NCBI GenBank assembly: GCA_037318855.1
Contig: CP134874.1
Location: 248,598-312,597 of the forward strand
Length of the DNA stretch: 64,000 nucleotides
Reading direction: 5' to 3'
From: Candidatus Sedimenticola sp. (ex Thyasira tokunagai)
Lineage (GTDB): Bacteria; Pseudomonadota; Gammaproteobacteria; Chromatiales; Chromatiaceae
Position numbers and translations under genes: made by a program. Position 1 is the first letter of the stretch. Each line of letters starts with the position of its first letter. Shown here in pieces: positions 1 to 8,616 of this stretch. A model generated the notes under the pieces. That model did no database searches and had not been told where the DNA came from. It saw only the letters and a program-made list of their open reading frames with translations.

Positions 1-297
1 TGCTTCGCTGACCGTCAAGGAAGGCTGAAAGCCGAGGCGGTTAGTCCCCGGTAGTCGCGAGGCGATACTGGATGCCCGGCGTGCGCATAGCGCCAGAGGG
101 AATCCAAAGATCGCATACGAACGTGACGTCAAGTCATCTCGGGAGCCAGCGACGAAGCAGTAACGAGCCTGCGATGTTATTGCGTAGTGCTGGAGACCGG
201 GACGGCCGGGGCAATAATAGGCTGTCGAAGATTGAGTGCAAAAGGGGGACTCGGATGTCCCGTTTTGCATCACGAAATCGAAGACTCGCTTATAAAT
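1..297 (-). repeat. dispersed ~280-bp structured repeat, edge copy
   Basis: This is one copy, cut by the window edge, of a repeat also seen near 15.0, 29.2/29.9, 37.8, 40.8, 42.2 and 52.1 kb. Shared blocks are a GGGAC-TCGG-ATGTCCC hairpin (about 245-261), a GACGGCCGGGGCA block and a terminal block around GGCTGAAAGCCGAGGCGG. Internal segments diverge between copies. No coding frame is conserved, so a mobile or structured non-coding element is inferred. Confidence 0.7.
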
Positions 298-299
298 GG

Positions 300-712
300 A
301 GCTGTCTATGCCTACATAAATACCATACCATAATAAACCATATCTTCAGCAGGTATGACCAGGCATTCTCATGCAAGGTCCGACGTCATACCTATATAGG
401 TGTGCTTCATATGAAGTAGACCCTATGGCTTATAAATTAACGGGTCACAAGGAGCCATGCCTGTAATAGGTATGGCTATACATATCAGACAATGCCTATC
501 AAGGTATGTCGTCATGCAATAGCCGATCACCAATCATATCCGGTATGGCATTGCCTATGCGTAGGCAAATAGTGTACCAGAAAACCGCCGCAAGACATAT
601 CTATAGACGGTATGATCAGTCGTGATTTATATAAATATGTCGTCATGCCTATAAAGGTACGCTATACGAAGAAGTCAATACAAAGTAAGGCATGACTATA
701 TAAAAGTATACC
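300..712. repeat. palindrome cluster, copy 1
   Basis: This AT-rich stretch is packed with imperfect palindromes built on CATACCTAT/ATAGGTATG, for example near 380-400, 452-476 and 560-575, and with direct copies of TATGTCGTCATGCCTAT. The same cluster recurs at about 28.69-29.11 and 40.29-40.64 kb, where it lies directly upstream of a 140-residue ORF. Here that ORF is missing. A protein-binding array (operator or iteron-like) is inferred; no gene is visible inside it. Confidence 0.6.
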
Positions 713-715
713 CGA

Positions 716-946
716 TTACCCATAAACCTCAGCCATTCTCAAGAAGCGATAAGGCATTGGTGGTGTACGCAACGCAACAAAGAGCAATCGCTCAATCATT
801 TCTGGAAGATTGAAGCGACGATTAAACCGATATTCGAATTCGGCAAGATAACGAGGTACATGTTTTTTTCGTATAGCATGAAAAGTTCCCTGCAAAGAAT
901 TCTTGACGTTGCCAAGCATGCGACGATTATCAAGATAGTTGTCCAA
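716..946 (-). pseudogene. IS1595-family transposase, C-terminal fragment
   Basis: About 76 residues match my memory of the C-terminus of ISXO2/IS1595 transposases: the LGNVKNSLQGTFHAIRKKH stretch, then RYLAEFEYRFNRRFNLPEM and a PPMPYR tail. The N-terminal zinc ribbon and the catalytic aspartates are absent, so it is a remnant. The IS3-type transposase gene begins immediately next to it and probably broke it. A fragment from the other end of the same family lies at 27.87 kb. Confidence 0.75.
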
Positions 947-950
947 TTCT

Positions 951-2508
951 CTACGCTGCTTCGTCTCTAATTCCAGCTCCTCTCGAGTCCTGATTCTCCG
1001 GGTTCAGCCATACTTCACCGACTGGCGTCCAGTTCCGTGTTTCTCTACTCCAACGCTCTGGGTTTCGTTGCTTTGCAGCTTCGTAGACCGTCTCCCGATT
1101 CGCAAGAATCGACAGCTCCACACCACTATGACGTTGGGCGGGTGTCACGAACTGAATCCCGCTGTGACGGTGCTCTTTCGTTATACCAGCGAATGAAATT
1201 GTAAACCCAGTCACGCGCAGCATCTAAGCTCTCAAACGGTTTCGACGGAAATGCCGGTGTGTATTTCATTGTCCCAAACAAACTCTCAGAATAGGGGTTG
1301 TCGTTGCTCACCGAAGGGCGACTGAATGACGGCACTACACCCAACTTTTGCAGTGTCGCCAGCATGGTTGCACCTTTCATCGGTGATCCATTATCAGAGT
1401 GAAGCACCAGCCCACGTTCATGGATACCCTCCGTCAGGCAGGCTTTACGGATCAACAGCGAGGCATTATCAGCTGTCTCATTTTCGTGGATTTCCCACCC
1501 GACAATCTTGCGGCTGTAGATGTCCATCACTAGGTAAAGCCTGTAGAACATTCCGGTGATGGTCGTTGCCAAGAATGTGATATCCCAACTCCATACCTGA
1601 TTCGGGGCTGTAGCCTTGTAAGCCGCTGGCTTGCTCACTCGCCTCGGTGCTTGCACTCTCCCACGGCGATGCAACTGATCTTCCTCCTTCAGTACCCTGT
1701 AAAAGCTGGACTCGGAAGCGATATAGGTGTCTTTGTCGGCCAGTGCCGGTACGATCTGTGATGGCGGTAGGCTTTGGTATGCTTCCTCATTACACGTCTC
1801 CAGGATCTGCTGTCGCTCCTCCGGTTTCAGTTTGTTCGCGGGCTCTGGGCGTTTAACATCCGGTCGGCCATCGGCATTGACCGCATCACCATCAGTCCAG
1901 CGCTTATAGGTGCGCAGACTGATCTCCAGTACCTCGCAGGCTTTTTGCGCTGATGCACCGGCACCTACCGCTTCTTCGATCAATTCAACAGCTCTACGGC
2001 GATCTGGGACATTGATCATTCTTCCTCTCCGTCCCCCAGATCGCCTGGGCTTTTTTCTCAGAACCAGTAGGGCTGCGGTTTCAGCTAGCGCTTTCTCTTT
2101 GCGGTTAAGATCTCGCTCCAACTCTTTGATCCGCTTCTCATCCACTTTACGGATATCCTTTAACCGCTTGTTCTGATTTCGATCCCAGTCATTCGCTTGT
2201 TCACAGGCTTCTCGCCACTCACCGATCTGTTCGGCATACAGTCCACGCTCACGACAGTAAGCGGATAGCTCAGCCTCATTCATTGGTGCAGTCTCAACAA
2301 CCGCTGTGAACTTATCTGTGGCACTCCATCCGGTGGGAGTGCTGTCTCCATCAGGCATCAATCGCCCTTCAGCACGGGCTGCTTTTCTCCAGTTGTACAG
2401 CGTGCCTTCGCAGATCCCTTCCTCCTTGGATATCTCTGGTATCGTTTTATTGTTCGGCGGCAGCATCTTTTTCAGTACCGATTCTTTCCGCTCTTTTGGA
2501 TAACCCAT
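951..2508 (-). pseudogene. IS3-family transposase, frameshifted
   Basis: A single long frame holds an N-terminal helix-turn-helix (IPEISKEEGICEGTLYNWRK), a charged coiled-coil linker, a second HTH and an rve/DDE domain: WDIT, then HSDNGSPM, then an ESLFGTMKY glutamate. Near position 1185 the frame is lost by one extra A in cgaaagagc; the conserved tail (HRHSGIQFVTPAQRH, NPERWSRETRNW) continues in the next frame down to about 951. The element is therefore probably inactive unless the slip is suppressed. A 70-bp piece of the same gene lies at 29.33 kb. Exact inverted repeats were not fixed. Confidence 0.85.
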
Positions 2509-2647
2509 TTATTGCTCTCTATGCCCACTCTCATTGGTTATTGAAGTCCCATCCTACCGGGTGGACAACTATCCTGACAGAGGGGGCTGATCATAGAAAT
2601 GGACCCCGATTTTCGGACAGCCGCTTAAGTGTATTCTGCCTCTCTGA

Positions 2648-3472
2648 CTATGCTTCTTCCGGCAGCATGATTTCTCCAAAATATGCCTGATCCGGGGTTT
2701 TTCCCAAGCTCTGGTGTTTCCGTTCCGAATTGTAAAACTTCAAGTAGTCGCCAATTCCGGAACGTGCTTCATTCACAGACTCATAGGCCCGCAGATAGAC
2801 CTCTTCATATTTGACGCTACGCCAAAGCCGCTCAATGAAGACATTGTCCACCCAACGCCCCTTGCCGTCCATACTGATCTTTACCCCTGACGCCTTCAGT
2901 ACGCTCGTAAATGCCTCACTTGTGAATTGTGCTCCTTGATCTGTGTTGAATATCTCTGGTGCACCATAACGTCTAATAGCTTCCTCCAGTGCATCAACAC
3001 AAAAGTCACTCTCCATCGTGTTGGAAAGACGCCAGCTCAATACTCTGCGACTATACCAGTCCATAATTGCCACCAGATAAACAAAACCTCTGGCCATCGG
3101 AATATAGGTAATGTCACTGCAGTAAACCTGGCCTGGGCGATTGATATCCAACCCCTTCAACAGGTAGGGGTAGATCTTGTGTCCCTTGCCTGGCCGGCTG
3201 GTACCCTTCTTGGGATATAAGGCCGTTACCCCCATTTGGCGCATCAACCGCTGTACACGTTTGCGGTTGATATCGTAACCCTCTTCCCATAGCCAATCAC
3301 GAATCCGGCGGCTGCCATAGAAGGGGCGCTTCAGGTGCATCTCATCAATGCGGTGCATCAGCTTCAGGTCTTCGTCTGACACGCCCTTGGGCTGATAGTA
3401 AACAGAAGACCGATTCAGTGACAGCAACTGGCATTGACGGGTTGCAGGCAAAGTATGCTGCCGATCGATCAT
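2648..3472 (-). CDS. IS3-family transposase OrfB (DDE)
   Basis: This 274-residue protein is the integrase-core half of an IS3-type OrfAB transposase. An HTH_21 region (FYGSRRIRDWLWEEGYDINR) precedes the rve domain, whose catalytic residues fall in YCSDITYIP, FNTDQGAQFTS and the FIERLWRSVKYEEV glutamate. It would normally be made by a frameshift from orfA, at the run of six A on the plus strand near 3515. OrfB itself looks complete, but its orfA partner is broken by IS256, so autonomous movement of this copy is doubtful. Confidence 0.9.
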   Translation of the reverse strand: MIDRQHTLPATRQCQLLSLNRSSVYYQPKGVSDEDLKLMHRIDEMHLKRPFYGSRRIRDWLWEEGYDINRKRVQRLMRQMGVTALYPKKGTSRPGKGHKIYPYLLKGLDINRPGQVYCSDITYIPMARGFVYLVAIMDWYSRRVLSWRLSNTMESDFCVDALEEAIRRYGAPEIFNTDQGAQFTSEAFTSVLKASGVKISMDGKGRWVDNVFIERLWRSVKYEEVYLRAYESVNEARSGIGDYLKFYNSERKHQSLGKTPDQAYFGEIMLPEEA

Positions 3473-3714
3473 CCCTTTCCTTTCGGACCGTGAATCCTTT
3501 CCAGTCCTTGTTCTAAAAAATCCCGTTCCATAGTTAGCTGACCAATCTTGGCGTGCAGCTCTTTGATCTTGTGCTCACTCTCCTCGGCCTGTTTCTCAGA
3601 GCGACCAAATACCTGATCGGCATTGCCCATCAGTTGACGCCTCCACTCGGTGATCTGATTGGGATGAACATCAAACTGTTCAGCCAGTTCTGCCATAGTT
3701 TTATCACCCTTCAA
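3469..3714 (-). pseudogene. IS3-family OrfA, truncated by IS256
   Basis: The residues MAELAEQFDVHPNQITEWRR form the N-terminal helix-turn-helix of an IS3 OrfA; the leucine-zipper-like ELHAKIGQLTMERDFL segment follows. Compared with the copy at 9482-9784, the first residues (MSSATLLSERQEQKMRRKRR) lie on the other side of the IS256 insertion, near 5110-5200. The final stop overlaps the start of orfB by four bases. Confidence 0.8.
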
Positions 3715-3728
3715 GGCTGCGACAGCGA

Positions 3729-5108
3729 ATTATAACTGAATCTGGTGTTTGAGTAGTTGAAAAGGGCGGCGTATCTGGTTGATTTGTTGTTGCGAGACAT
3801 CAAAACAACCATTGGAGATACGCCACCATGAGTAAGAATAACGTTGTTAAGCTGGCAGGTCGAGATACGATTATCGATCCGCTGACAGAGTTGCTGAGAA
3901 GCGGTGCAGAGCAGTTGATCTACCAGGCGGTAGAGGCAGAGTTGCTGGAGCTGTTGGCGGAGCACACCGAGCGACGGACAGAGGATGGCAAGGCGGGTGT
4001 GGTGCGTAATGGTCATCTGCCAGCTCGTAAACTGCAGACAGGATTGGGGCCGGTCACGGTCGAGATCCCCAAAGTTCGAGCGAAGACCGGCGAGCCGGTG
4101 ACGTTCCGATCAGCTCTGGTACCGCCGTATGTACGCAAGACGAAGTCACTGGAAGCGGCGCTGCCGTGGCTCTACCTGAAGGGGATTTCCAGTGGTGAGA
4201 TGGGTGAGGCCCTGAAAGTGCTGGTGGGTCCGGATGCAACAGGCTTGTCGGCCAGCACGGTATCGCGTCTGAAGCAGGTCTGGGCAGAAGAATATCGGAG
4301 CTGGTGTGAGGAGCGCCTGGATAAGGAGCATTGGGTGTATGTGTGGGCAGACGGTGTCTACAGCGGACTGAGAGCAGAGCAGACGAAGCTGTGTGCCCTG
4401 GTGGTGATCGGTGTGAATGAGCGTGGTGAGAAGCATTTTCTGGCAATTGAGGATGGTGTGCGGGAGTCCACGCAGAGCTGGCGGGAGGTACTGTTGAAGC
4501 TGAAGTCACGCGGACTGAACCCGCCCAAATTGGCGATCGGTGACGGTGCCATGGGCTTCTGGGCTGCGCTGGAGGAAGTATATCCTGAGACGCGCCAGCA
4601 GCGCTGCTGGATGCACAAGACCATGAACGTGCTGAACTGCCTGCCAAAGACAGCTCAGCCGAAAGCGAAGCAGGCACTGCATAACATCTGGCAGGCGGAG
4701 ACTCAGGCCGATGCGGAAAAGGCCTTTGATCTGTTTATCAAAACGTATGAGCCGAAGTATCCGAAGGCTGCCATCTGTCTGCACAAAGACCGAGAGGAAC
4801 TGATGGCTTTCTATCACTTTCCGGCACAGCACTGGCAGAGCATTCGGACCAGCAATCCGATTGAATCAACCTTCGGGACAATCCGCCATCGAACCAAGCG
4901 TTCCAAGGGCTGCCTATCGCGTGACGGCATGCTACACATGATGTTCAAACTCGGCCTGTGTGCCGAGAAGAAGTGGAGACGATTACGGGGTTTCGGTTAC
5001 CTGGCGAAGGTGATAACCGGAATCAAATTTAAAGATGGTGTTGAGGTAACAGGAGTCGATCAGGTCGCCGCTTGATTCAACTGGTTAAACACCAGATTTG
5101 ACTATAAC
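3729..5108 (+). mobile_element. IS256-family element, copy A
   Basis: Terminal inverted repeats share AATCTGGTGTTT next to TTATAACTG (left) and GACTATAAC (right). It sits inside IS3 copy A with a duplicated target of roughly nine bases (tgc-acagc). Further copies or pieces lie at 27.96, 35.93, 45.70 and 47.09 kb, all in the opposite orientation; this copy has the only undamaged transposase. Confidence 0.85.
3828..5075 (+). CDS. IS256-family (mutator-type) transposase, intact
   Basis: The 415 residues match the usual IS256/mutator size. The DDE acidic residues are expected in VYVWADGVYSG, AIGDGAMGFWAAL and near ESTFGTIRHRTKRSKG; the hallmark RCWMHKTMNVLNCLPK is present. The start ATG lies just after GGAGATACGCCACC, and about 100 bases separate it from the left inverted repeat. 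The frameshifted copies at 36 and 46 kb could in principle be mobilised in trans by this enzyme. Confidence 0.95.
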   Translation: MSKNNVVKLAGRDTIIDPLTELLRSGAEQLIYQAVEAELLELLAEHTERRTEDGKAGVVRNGHLPARKLQTGLGPVTVEIPKVRAKTGEPVTFRSALVPPYVRKTKSLEAALPWLYLKGISSGEMGEALKVLVGPDATGLSASTVSRLKQVWAEEYRSWCEERLDKEHWVYVWADGVYSGLRAEQTKLCALVVIGVNERGEKHFLAIEDGVRESTQSWREVLLKLKSRGLNPPKLAIGDGAMGFWAALEEVYPETRQQRCWMHKTMNVLNCLPKTAQPKAKQALHNIWQAETQADAEKAFDLFIKTYEPKYPKAAICLHKDREELMAFYHFPAQHWQSIRTSNPIESTFGTIRHRTKRSKGCLSRDGMLHMMFKLGLCAEKKWRRLRGFGYLAKVITGIKFKDGVEVTGVDQVAA

Positions 5109-5270
5109 TCTGCCACAGCTACCTTGGCCTTGAAGTTTGATGAATGGTTTCTACGTTTTCTTCTCATCTTCTGCTCCTGTCTCTCGGACAATAGTGTTGC
5201 AGAAGACACTTAAACTTTCCTTATCCCTGTCCGACTACTGGGGTCCACCACTCATAACCCCTATTTTTTA

Positions 5271-5298
5271 TGAAACAAAACACCTGTTTTTTATTTCA
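5271..5298. promoter_or_regulatory. leader palindrome of 27-bp-site array (locus 1)
   Basis: A 28-base near-perfect palindrome has arms TGAAACAAAA and TTTTATTTCA around CACCTGTT. It lies 67 bases before the first 27-bp site. The second locus has the same arrangement at 32865-32892, 65 bases before its site, inside a shared block that starts with CATAACCCCTATTTTT. The position resembles an attI-type entry or recombinase-binding site; that role is inferred. Confidence 0.5.
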
Positions 5299-5307
5299 TT
5301 CAGCCCA

Positions 5308-5342
5308 AGAAAAACCCGGTCAAGGGGGATTTGACCGGGTTA
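5308..5342 (-). terminator. rho-independent terminator at the end of the array
   Basis: Read on the minus strand, ACCCGGTCAA pairs with TTGACCGGGT and a run of T follows. It would stop transcripts coming leftward from the five cassette genes. An unrelated GC hairpin followed by T stands at the matching place in the second locus (32901-32932). Confidence 0.7.
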
Positions 5343-5365
5343 AAGGGCACTAGGAGTTAGTGTTT

Positions 5366-5392
5366 TGAAACACTATTGCGGATATTGATTCA
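5366..5392 (-). repeat. 27-bp cassette site S1
   Basis: The left arm is TGAAACACTAT, then TGCGG, then the right arm ATATTGATTCA. The arms are inverted repeats of each other with two mismatches. This is the first site after the leader, 9 bases from the stop codon of the first cassette gene. Confidence 0.8.
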
Positions 5393-5401
5393 TCAAAATA
5401 A

Positions 5402-5776
5402 TTACTTTTTTAGTTCAATTTGCATAGGTTGTTTAAAATATTCCAAAGCATTAAGAACAAATCTCGAATATACTCCAGCCTCACCGCCACCCATTGAAAT
5501 AGCTACGTCGATTGTTTCATATATTTCTTCATCTTTAGCACCTGCATCTAAAGCTTGTTTAAGATGCCATTCTATACATGATTCACATTTGGTAACTATT
5601 GATACTGTCAATGCAATAAGTTCTTTAGTTTTTGTATCTAATGCGCCATTACTAAATGCTTTCTCTTCTAATTCTAGAAATATTTTATATGTCTTAATAT
5701 TACTAAGGAATGATAGATGTGATTTTTTTCTATCATTTCTGCTTTGCTCTATTTTTTTAAAGATATATTTTGACAT
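5402..5776 (-). CDS. carboxymuconolactone decarboxylase (AhpD-like) family protein
   Basis: The 124-residue product has the CMD-family core: ELIALTVSIVTKCESC with a CxxC pair, then IEWHLKQALDAGAKDEEI and ISMGGGEAG. In AhpD-like members the two cysteines act in thiol-disulfide or peroxide reduction; the substrate here is unknown. I chose the start at MSKYIF, because the frame upstream runs back into site S2. The gene fills the space between sites S1 and S2 almost completely (9 and 16 bases left over), has no promoter of its own that I can see, and is much richer in A and T than the flanking IS DNA. Confidence 0.85.
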   Translation of the reverse strand: MSKYIFKKIEQSRNDRKKSHLSFLSNIKTYKIFLELEEKAFSNGALDTKTKELIALTVSIVTKCESCIEWHLKQALDAGAKDEEIYETIDVAISMGGGEAGVYSRFVLNALEYFKQPMQIELKK

Positions 5777-5792
5777 ATCATTTATTCTCTTT

Positions 5793-5819
5793 TGAAACAC
5801 TATTGCTGATATTGATTCA
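5793..5819 (-). repeat. 27-bp cassette site S2
   Basis: TGAAACACTAT, TGCTG, ATATTGATTCA: the best representative of the consensus. It lies between the CMD and ABM genes, in the same orientation as all other sites. Confidence 0.85.
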
Positions 5820-5836
5820 CTGAAATAATGATATTA

Positions 5837-6124
5837 CTATTGATCACTGTAATGTTCAACATCAGGGAATGGGTCATAAAAATGGTGGAGTAATTTACTC
5901 CATTCTTTATAGTCATTTGATTGCTTAAATCCTACTGTATGATCTTCAAGCGTTTCCCAGTTTACTAATAATATATATCGATTACCTTTTTCTATACATC
6001 TCTTTAGTTGATGTGATACATATCCATTAGATCGTGATATTATTTCTTGTGCTTTTTTAAAAGCACATTCAAAATCTTTTTCTTGAGTCGGCCTAATATT
6101 AAGTATTGCAACTTCCAGTATCAT
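5837..6124 (-). CDS. antibiotic biosynthesis monooxygenase (ABM) domain protein
   Basis: A 95-residue single-domain protein of the ABM ferredoxin-like fold: ILEVAILNIRPTQEKDFE strand-helix start, SNGYVSHQLKRC, YILLVNWETLEDHTVGF and the DPFPDVEHY end. Family members are cofactor-free oxygenases or haem-degrading enzymes acting as dimers; the substrate cannot be inferred. Stop and start lie 17 bases from sites S2 and S3, so the gene is a compact single-ORF cassette. Base composition is strongly AT-rich. Confidence 0.85.
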   Translation of the reverse strand: MILEVAILNIRPTQEKDFECAFKKAQEIISRSNGYVSHQLKRCIEKGNRYILLVNWETLEDHTVGFKQSNDYKEWSKLLHHFYDPFPDVEHYSDQ

Positions 6125-6141
6125 ATAAATCTACTCTATTT

Positions 6142-6168
6142 TGAATCACTATTCCTGATATTGATTCA
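6142..6168 (-). repeat. 27-bp cassette site S3
   Basis: TGAATCACTAT, TCCTG, ATATTGATTCA. The left arm here carries T instead of A at the fifth base, which makes the outer seven bases (TGAATCA/TGATTCA) a perfect inverted repeat. Confidence 0.85.
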
Positions 6169-6185
6169 GCTGATTATCTATAAAT

Positions 6186-6824
6186 TTATGAATAAATATG
6201 TAACATTACTTCATTAATTGATGTGAAATCAGATATTCTCTTATCATGCACAATAGAATTACCTACTAGAATGAAATTGTAACCTAGATCTTCAGATGCA
6301 TTTTTATCATATTCAGAATCACCAAAATAGGTATTTGAAGCTACCATATTCTTTAAAGATCGGCTTTCAGCAATCCTCATTATCTCTGCTTTTGAATAAT
6401 GATCGTTAGATGATGCAATTGGAATATTTTTAAATTCTATTCCTGCAAACCTTAATTTAAGTATAGCACTCTCAAACCAACCACCTGTTGCAATTGATAA
6501 TACAACGTCTTTTCTACTATGTAAATAATCAATAAATTCAGATGCTCCAGGTACTTCAATAATGCAGTCCTGGCTAATTCTTTTGTTTAATTTAGTTATG
6601 TAAATATTTTTGACCTTATTCATTATATCACGATATTCACCAATAACATTTTCTTTCAGTAATATTTCTGAAAGTATGCCGCTATCTGTTATATTCTCAT
6701 AATTAGACCAGCATTTGTCTGGAGTTATACCAATAACTTCTTTTACCGATTCAATATAGCATTCATTATCTATATCATTTGACTGTACAATCGTTCCATC
6801 AACATCAAACATTATGTGGTACAT
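6186..6824 (-). CDS. HAD-superfamily hydrolase
   Basis: The 212-residue protein shows all four HAD motifs: DVDGTIVQSN (nucleophile Asp), SIATGGW (motif II Thr), a lysine in HYSKAEIMR, and FGDSEYD for the acidic motif IV. The helical cap between about residues 20 and 85 places it with the C1-cap, phosphoglycolate-phosphatase-like members. The substrate is unknown. It is a single-gene cassette between S3 and S4 and reads in the same direction as its neighbours. No promoter is evident. Confidence 0.85.
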   Translation of the reverse strand: MYHIMFDVDGTIVQSNDIDNECYIESVKEVIGITPDKCWSNYENITDSGILSEILLKENVIGEYRDIMNKVKNIYITKLNKRISQDCIIEVPGASEFIDYLHSRKDVVLSIATGGWFESAILKLRFAGIEFKNIPIASSNDHYSKAEIMRIAESRSLKNMVASNTYFGDSEYDKNASEDLGYNFILVGNSIVHDKRISDFTSINEVMLHIYS

Positions 6825-6848
6825 ATCTGTTGATCCATTAGCTATACC

Positions 6849-6875
6849 TGAAACACTATTCCTAATATTGACTCA
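6849..6875 (-). repeat. 27-bp cassette site S4
   Basis: TGAAACACTAT, TCCTA, ATATTGACTCA. One arm base differs from the consensus (TTGACTCA for TTGATTCA). Confidence 0.8.
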
Positions 6876-6880
6876 ATGAA

Positions 6881-7369
6881 TCATCTTCTTATATGTATAC
6901 AATCTGTCATTAGAGACACTAAGTAAGTAAATCCTAATTTAGTATATAATTTTAACGCTTGTTTATTATGTCCAAATACATGCAATCTAACCTCATCTAC
7001 TCCTTTTCTATTATAGTGCTTTTTAGTCTTTTTTATTAGCTTAGTAGCTATTCCTCTCTCTCTTTGGTTTTTAATTACATACAATCTCTTTATTAGTCCA
7101 TATTCCTTTTTCTTTAATGGTGCGCTTCCTTTAGATAGCTCTGATACAATGATCCCTATAATATTATTATTATAACATGCCATTAGTATTATATTATTTT
7201 TATTACTTATAATTTTCCTTATCTCTTTTTTTGATGGCCCGTTTTGTATGTCTGGTTGAATATATATACTTGGCCATTCCTCATAGTCTTCCTTATGATT
7301 CAATAATAATATATTTCTAATGTCATCAACATCTTTAATCCTAGCCTTTCTTATTACTATATCTTTCAT
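6881..7369 (-). CDS. GNAT-family N-acetyltransferase
   Basis: The 162-residue product has the GNAT fold order: IVIRKARIKDVDDI start, IIGIIVSELS beta-4, then the acetyl-CoA loop in LYVIKNQRERGIATKLI (Q/RxxGxA type) and the C-terminal NKQALKLYTKLGFTYL helix. The acceptor substrate is unknown. Its stop lies 5 bases from site S4 and its start 8 bases from S5, the tightest packing in the array. Confidence 0.9.
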   Translation of the reverse strand: MKDIVIRKARIKDVDDIRNILLLNHKEDYEEWPSIYIQPDIQNGPSKKEIRKIISNKNNIILMACYNNNIIGIIVSELSKGSAPLKKKEYGLIKRLYVIKNQRERGIATKLIKKTKKHYNRKGVDEVRLHVFGHNKQALKLYTKLGFTYLVSLMTDCIHIRR

Positions 7370-7377
7370 TGATTTTC

Positions 7378-7404
7378 TGAAACACTATTCCTGATATTGA
7401 TTCA
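7378..7404 (-). repeat. 27-bp cassette site S5
   Basis: TGAAACACTAT, TCCTG, ATATTGATTCA, identical to the consensus except for the variable spacer base. Confidence 0.85.
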
Positions 7405-7427
7405 TAATTATTTATTACTATACTATG

Positions 7428-8438
7428 TTAATCCGTAGAGTAATAATCACATATCGCAGCTTCATTCGATTTTACTTTTACATTTTTACCAAATCTAAAG
7501 CATCGAATTCCCTCTCCATGCGCTTCAAGATTACATATTCTATACACACACAAAAAACAATTTTTTATTTTTATTCCTTTTTTATGTGCATTATATACAT
7601 GATCTATGAAAGTATTACCTGCGACTTCAAAACCCATATTAAAATGCAGTGAATTTGGATTGATTACATATTTATATATTAAACAATAATTATATCTAGT
7701 ACAAAACGTTTTTATATTTAATAAAGTTTCTCTACCCATTATAGATTTTCCGCTATTATATACATAGAAGTAATGGTGTTTAATGTTCTCGCATATACAT
7801 TCATTTTTAGTTAGATATATTTGTTTTGGCTTGAATCCTGTAAATACTGCATCATTAATTGTTATATTACACTTAGTTATTTTCAATAAGTCTGTATCAT
7901 CTTTAAGTTTTATCTCAATAATTCGACTTCCTGAGTGTTCTTTTTTTTCAGAAATAAGATGAGTAACGGCGATTTCAATATATATTTTTTCTGTAGGATA
8001 GGATTTACTTAATAAAGTCAAGTCAGGAATAAATTCATTGTCTTTTGACTCTATCTTTACCTCTTTATATATGCCTGTTAAATTATGTTTTTGTATTTTT
8101 GTGCCGATATCACATTCATTTGCAAGAATGTCTTTATAATGACTGCATATTTGTTCATGTTCTAATTCAATTGTAAATGATTTGTTGTTTTCAACGCATT
8201 CTAAATAAGTATTATAGAATATATTTTTACCTAGTATATGTAAATAGGTTTCTGAATTGCACCCCATATCTGCTTTATGTGCAAAATGTGGCTTCATTAT
8301 CTTTCCATTAACCTTAGCTATTAGTTCTTTATTACACCCAATACATGTATATTCTCCTATAAAATTCTTTCCTCTGAGTGTTTCAGCTGAAACAATTCCA
8401 TCTGATTCATCTTTTGCATATCTATATTTAACCATCAC
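7428..8438 (-). CDS. CoiA-like nuclease-family protein
   Basis: The 336-residue protein begins with a zinc-binding-looking segment, YTCIGCNKEL then KPHFAHK, as in CoiA-type competence proteins. A restriction-endonuclease-like core follows: IPDLTLLSKS and IYIEIAVTH. Later cysteines (CICENIKHHYF, NCFLCVYRIC) could form a second metal site. CoiA-family members promote recombination of incoming DNA in competent bacteria, but this match rests on motifs only. ATG is possible at 8438 or one codon later. It is the longest cassette, between S5 and S6. Confidence 0.6.
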   Translation of the reverse strand: MMVKYRYAKDESDGIVSAETLRGKNFIGEYTCIGCNKELIAKVNGKIMKPHFAHKADMGCNSETYLHILGKNIFYNTYLECVENNKSFTIELEHEQICSHYKDILANECDIGTKIQKHNLTGIYKEVKIESKDNEFIPDLTLLSKSYPTEKIYIEIAVTHLISEKKEHSGSRIIEIKLKDDTDLLKITKCNITINDAVFTGFKPKQIYLTKNECICENIKHHYFYVYNSGKSIMGRETLLNIKTFCTRYNYCLIYKYVINPNSLHFNMGFEVAGNTFIDHVYNAHKKGIKIKNCFLCVYRICNLEAHGEGIRCFRFGKNVKVKSNEAAICDYYSTD

Positions 8439-8461
8439 TGTTATTACATAGTATTATCATA

Positions 8462-8488
8462 TGAAACACTATTACTAATATCGAGTCA
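8462..8488 (-). repeat. 27-bp cassette site S6
   Basis: TGAAACACTAT, TACTA, ATATCGAGTCA; two changes in the right arm make it the most diverged of the first six. It ends this run of cassettes; 80 unassigned bases follow before IS3 copy B. Confidence 0.75.
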
Positions 8489-8616
8489 GCTTCTCACTCT
8501 ACATGGTGACCATTTCACTTGTATGATAGTAAGTCATGTATAACAGGGTCTTTCTAAACAGAGAGAAATGGACCCCAATTTTCGGACAGCCGCTTAAGTG
8601 TATTCTGCCTCTCTGA

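Larger units (their letters stand above)
2600..5247 (-). mobile_element. IS3-family element copy A, interrupted by IS256
   Basis: The ends are TGGACCCCGATTTTCGGACAG at the left (from 2600) and the inverted TGGACCCCAGTAGTCGGACAG at the right (to 5247). The inside is nearly identical to the uninterrupted copy at 8569-9822. An IS256 element has inserted in orfA; a ctgc-acagc sequence is duplicated on either side of it. The right end cuts directly into the leader of the 27-bp-site gene array. Confidence 0.85.

Noticed and set aside
72..419. 115-codon frame across the repeat and palindrome cluster
   Set aside because: It crosses two unrelated repeat families and is not kept in the other copies.
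4054..4677. Long open frame antisense to the IS256 transposase (207 codons; also at 36.4 and 46.1 kb)
   Set aside because: It recurs only because the IS recurs; its composition (proline/serine-rich) and lack of domains are those of an antisense shadow.
5248..8488. 27-bp sites as chromosomal dif or plasmid pdif (XerC/XerD) sites
   Set aside because: Arm length is similar, but neither arm matches the conserved XerD half (TTATGTTAAAT) or the usual XerC half, and sites are 27 rather than 28 bases.
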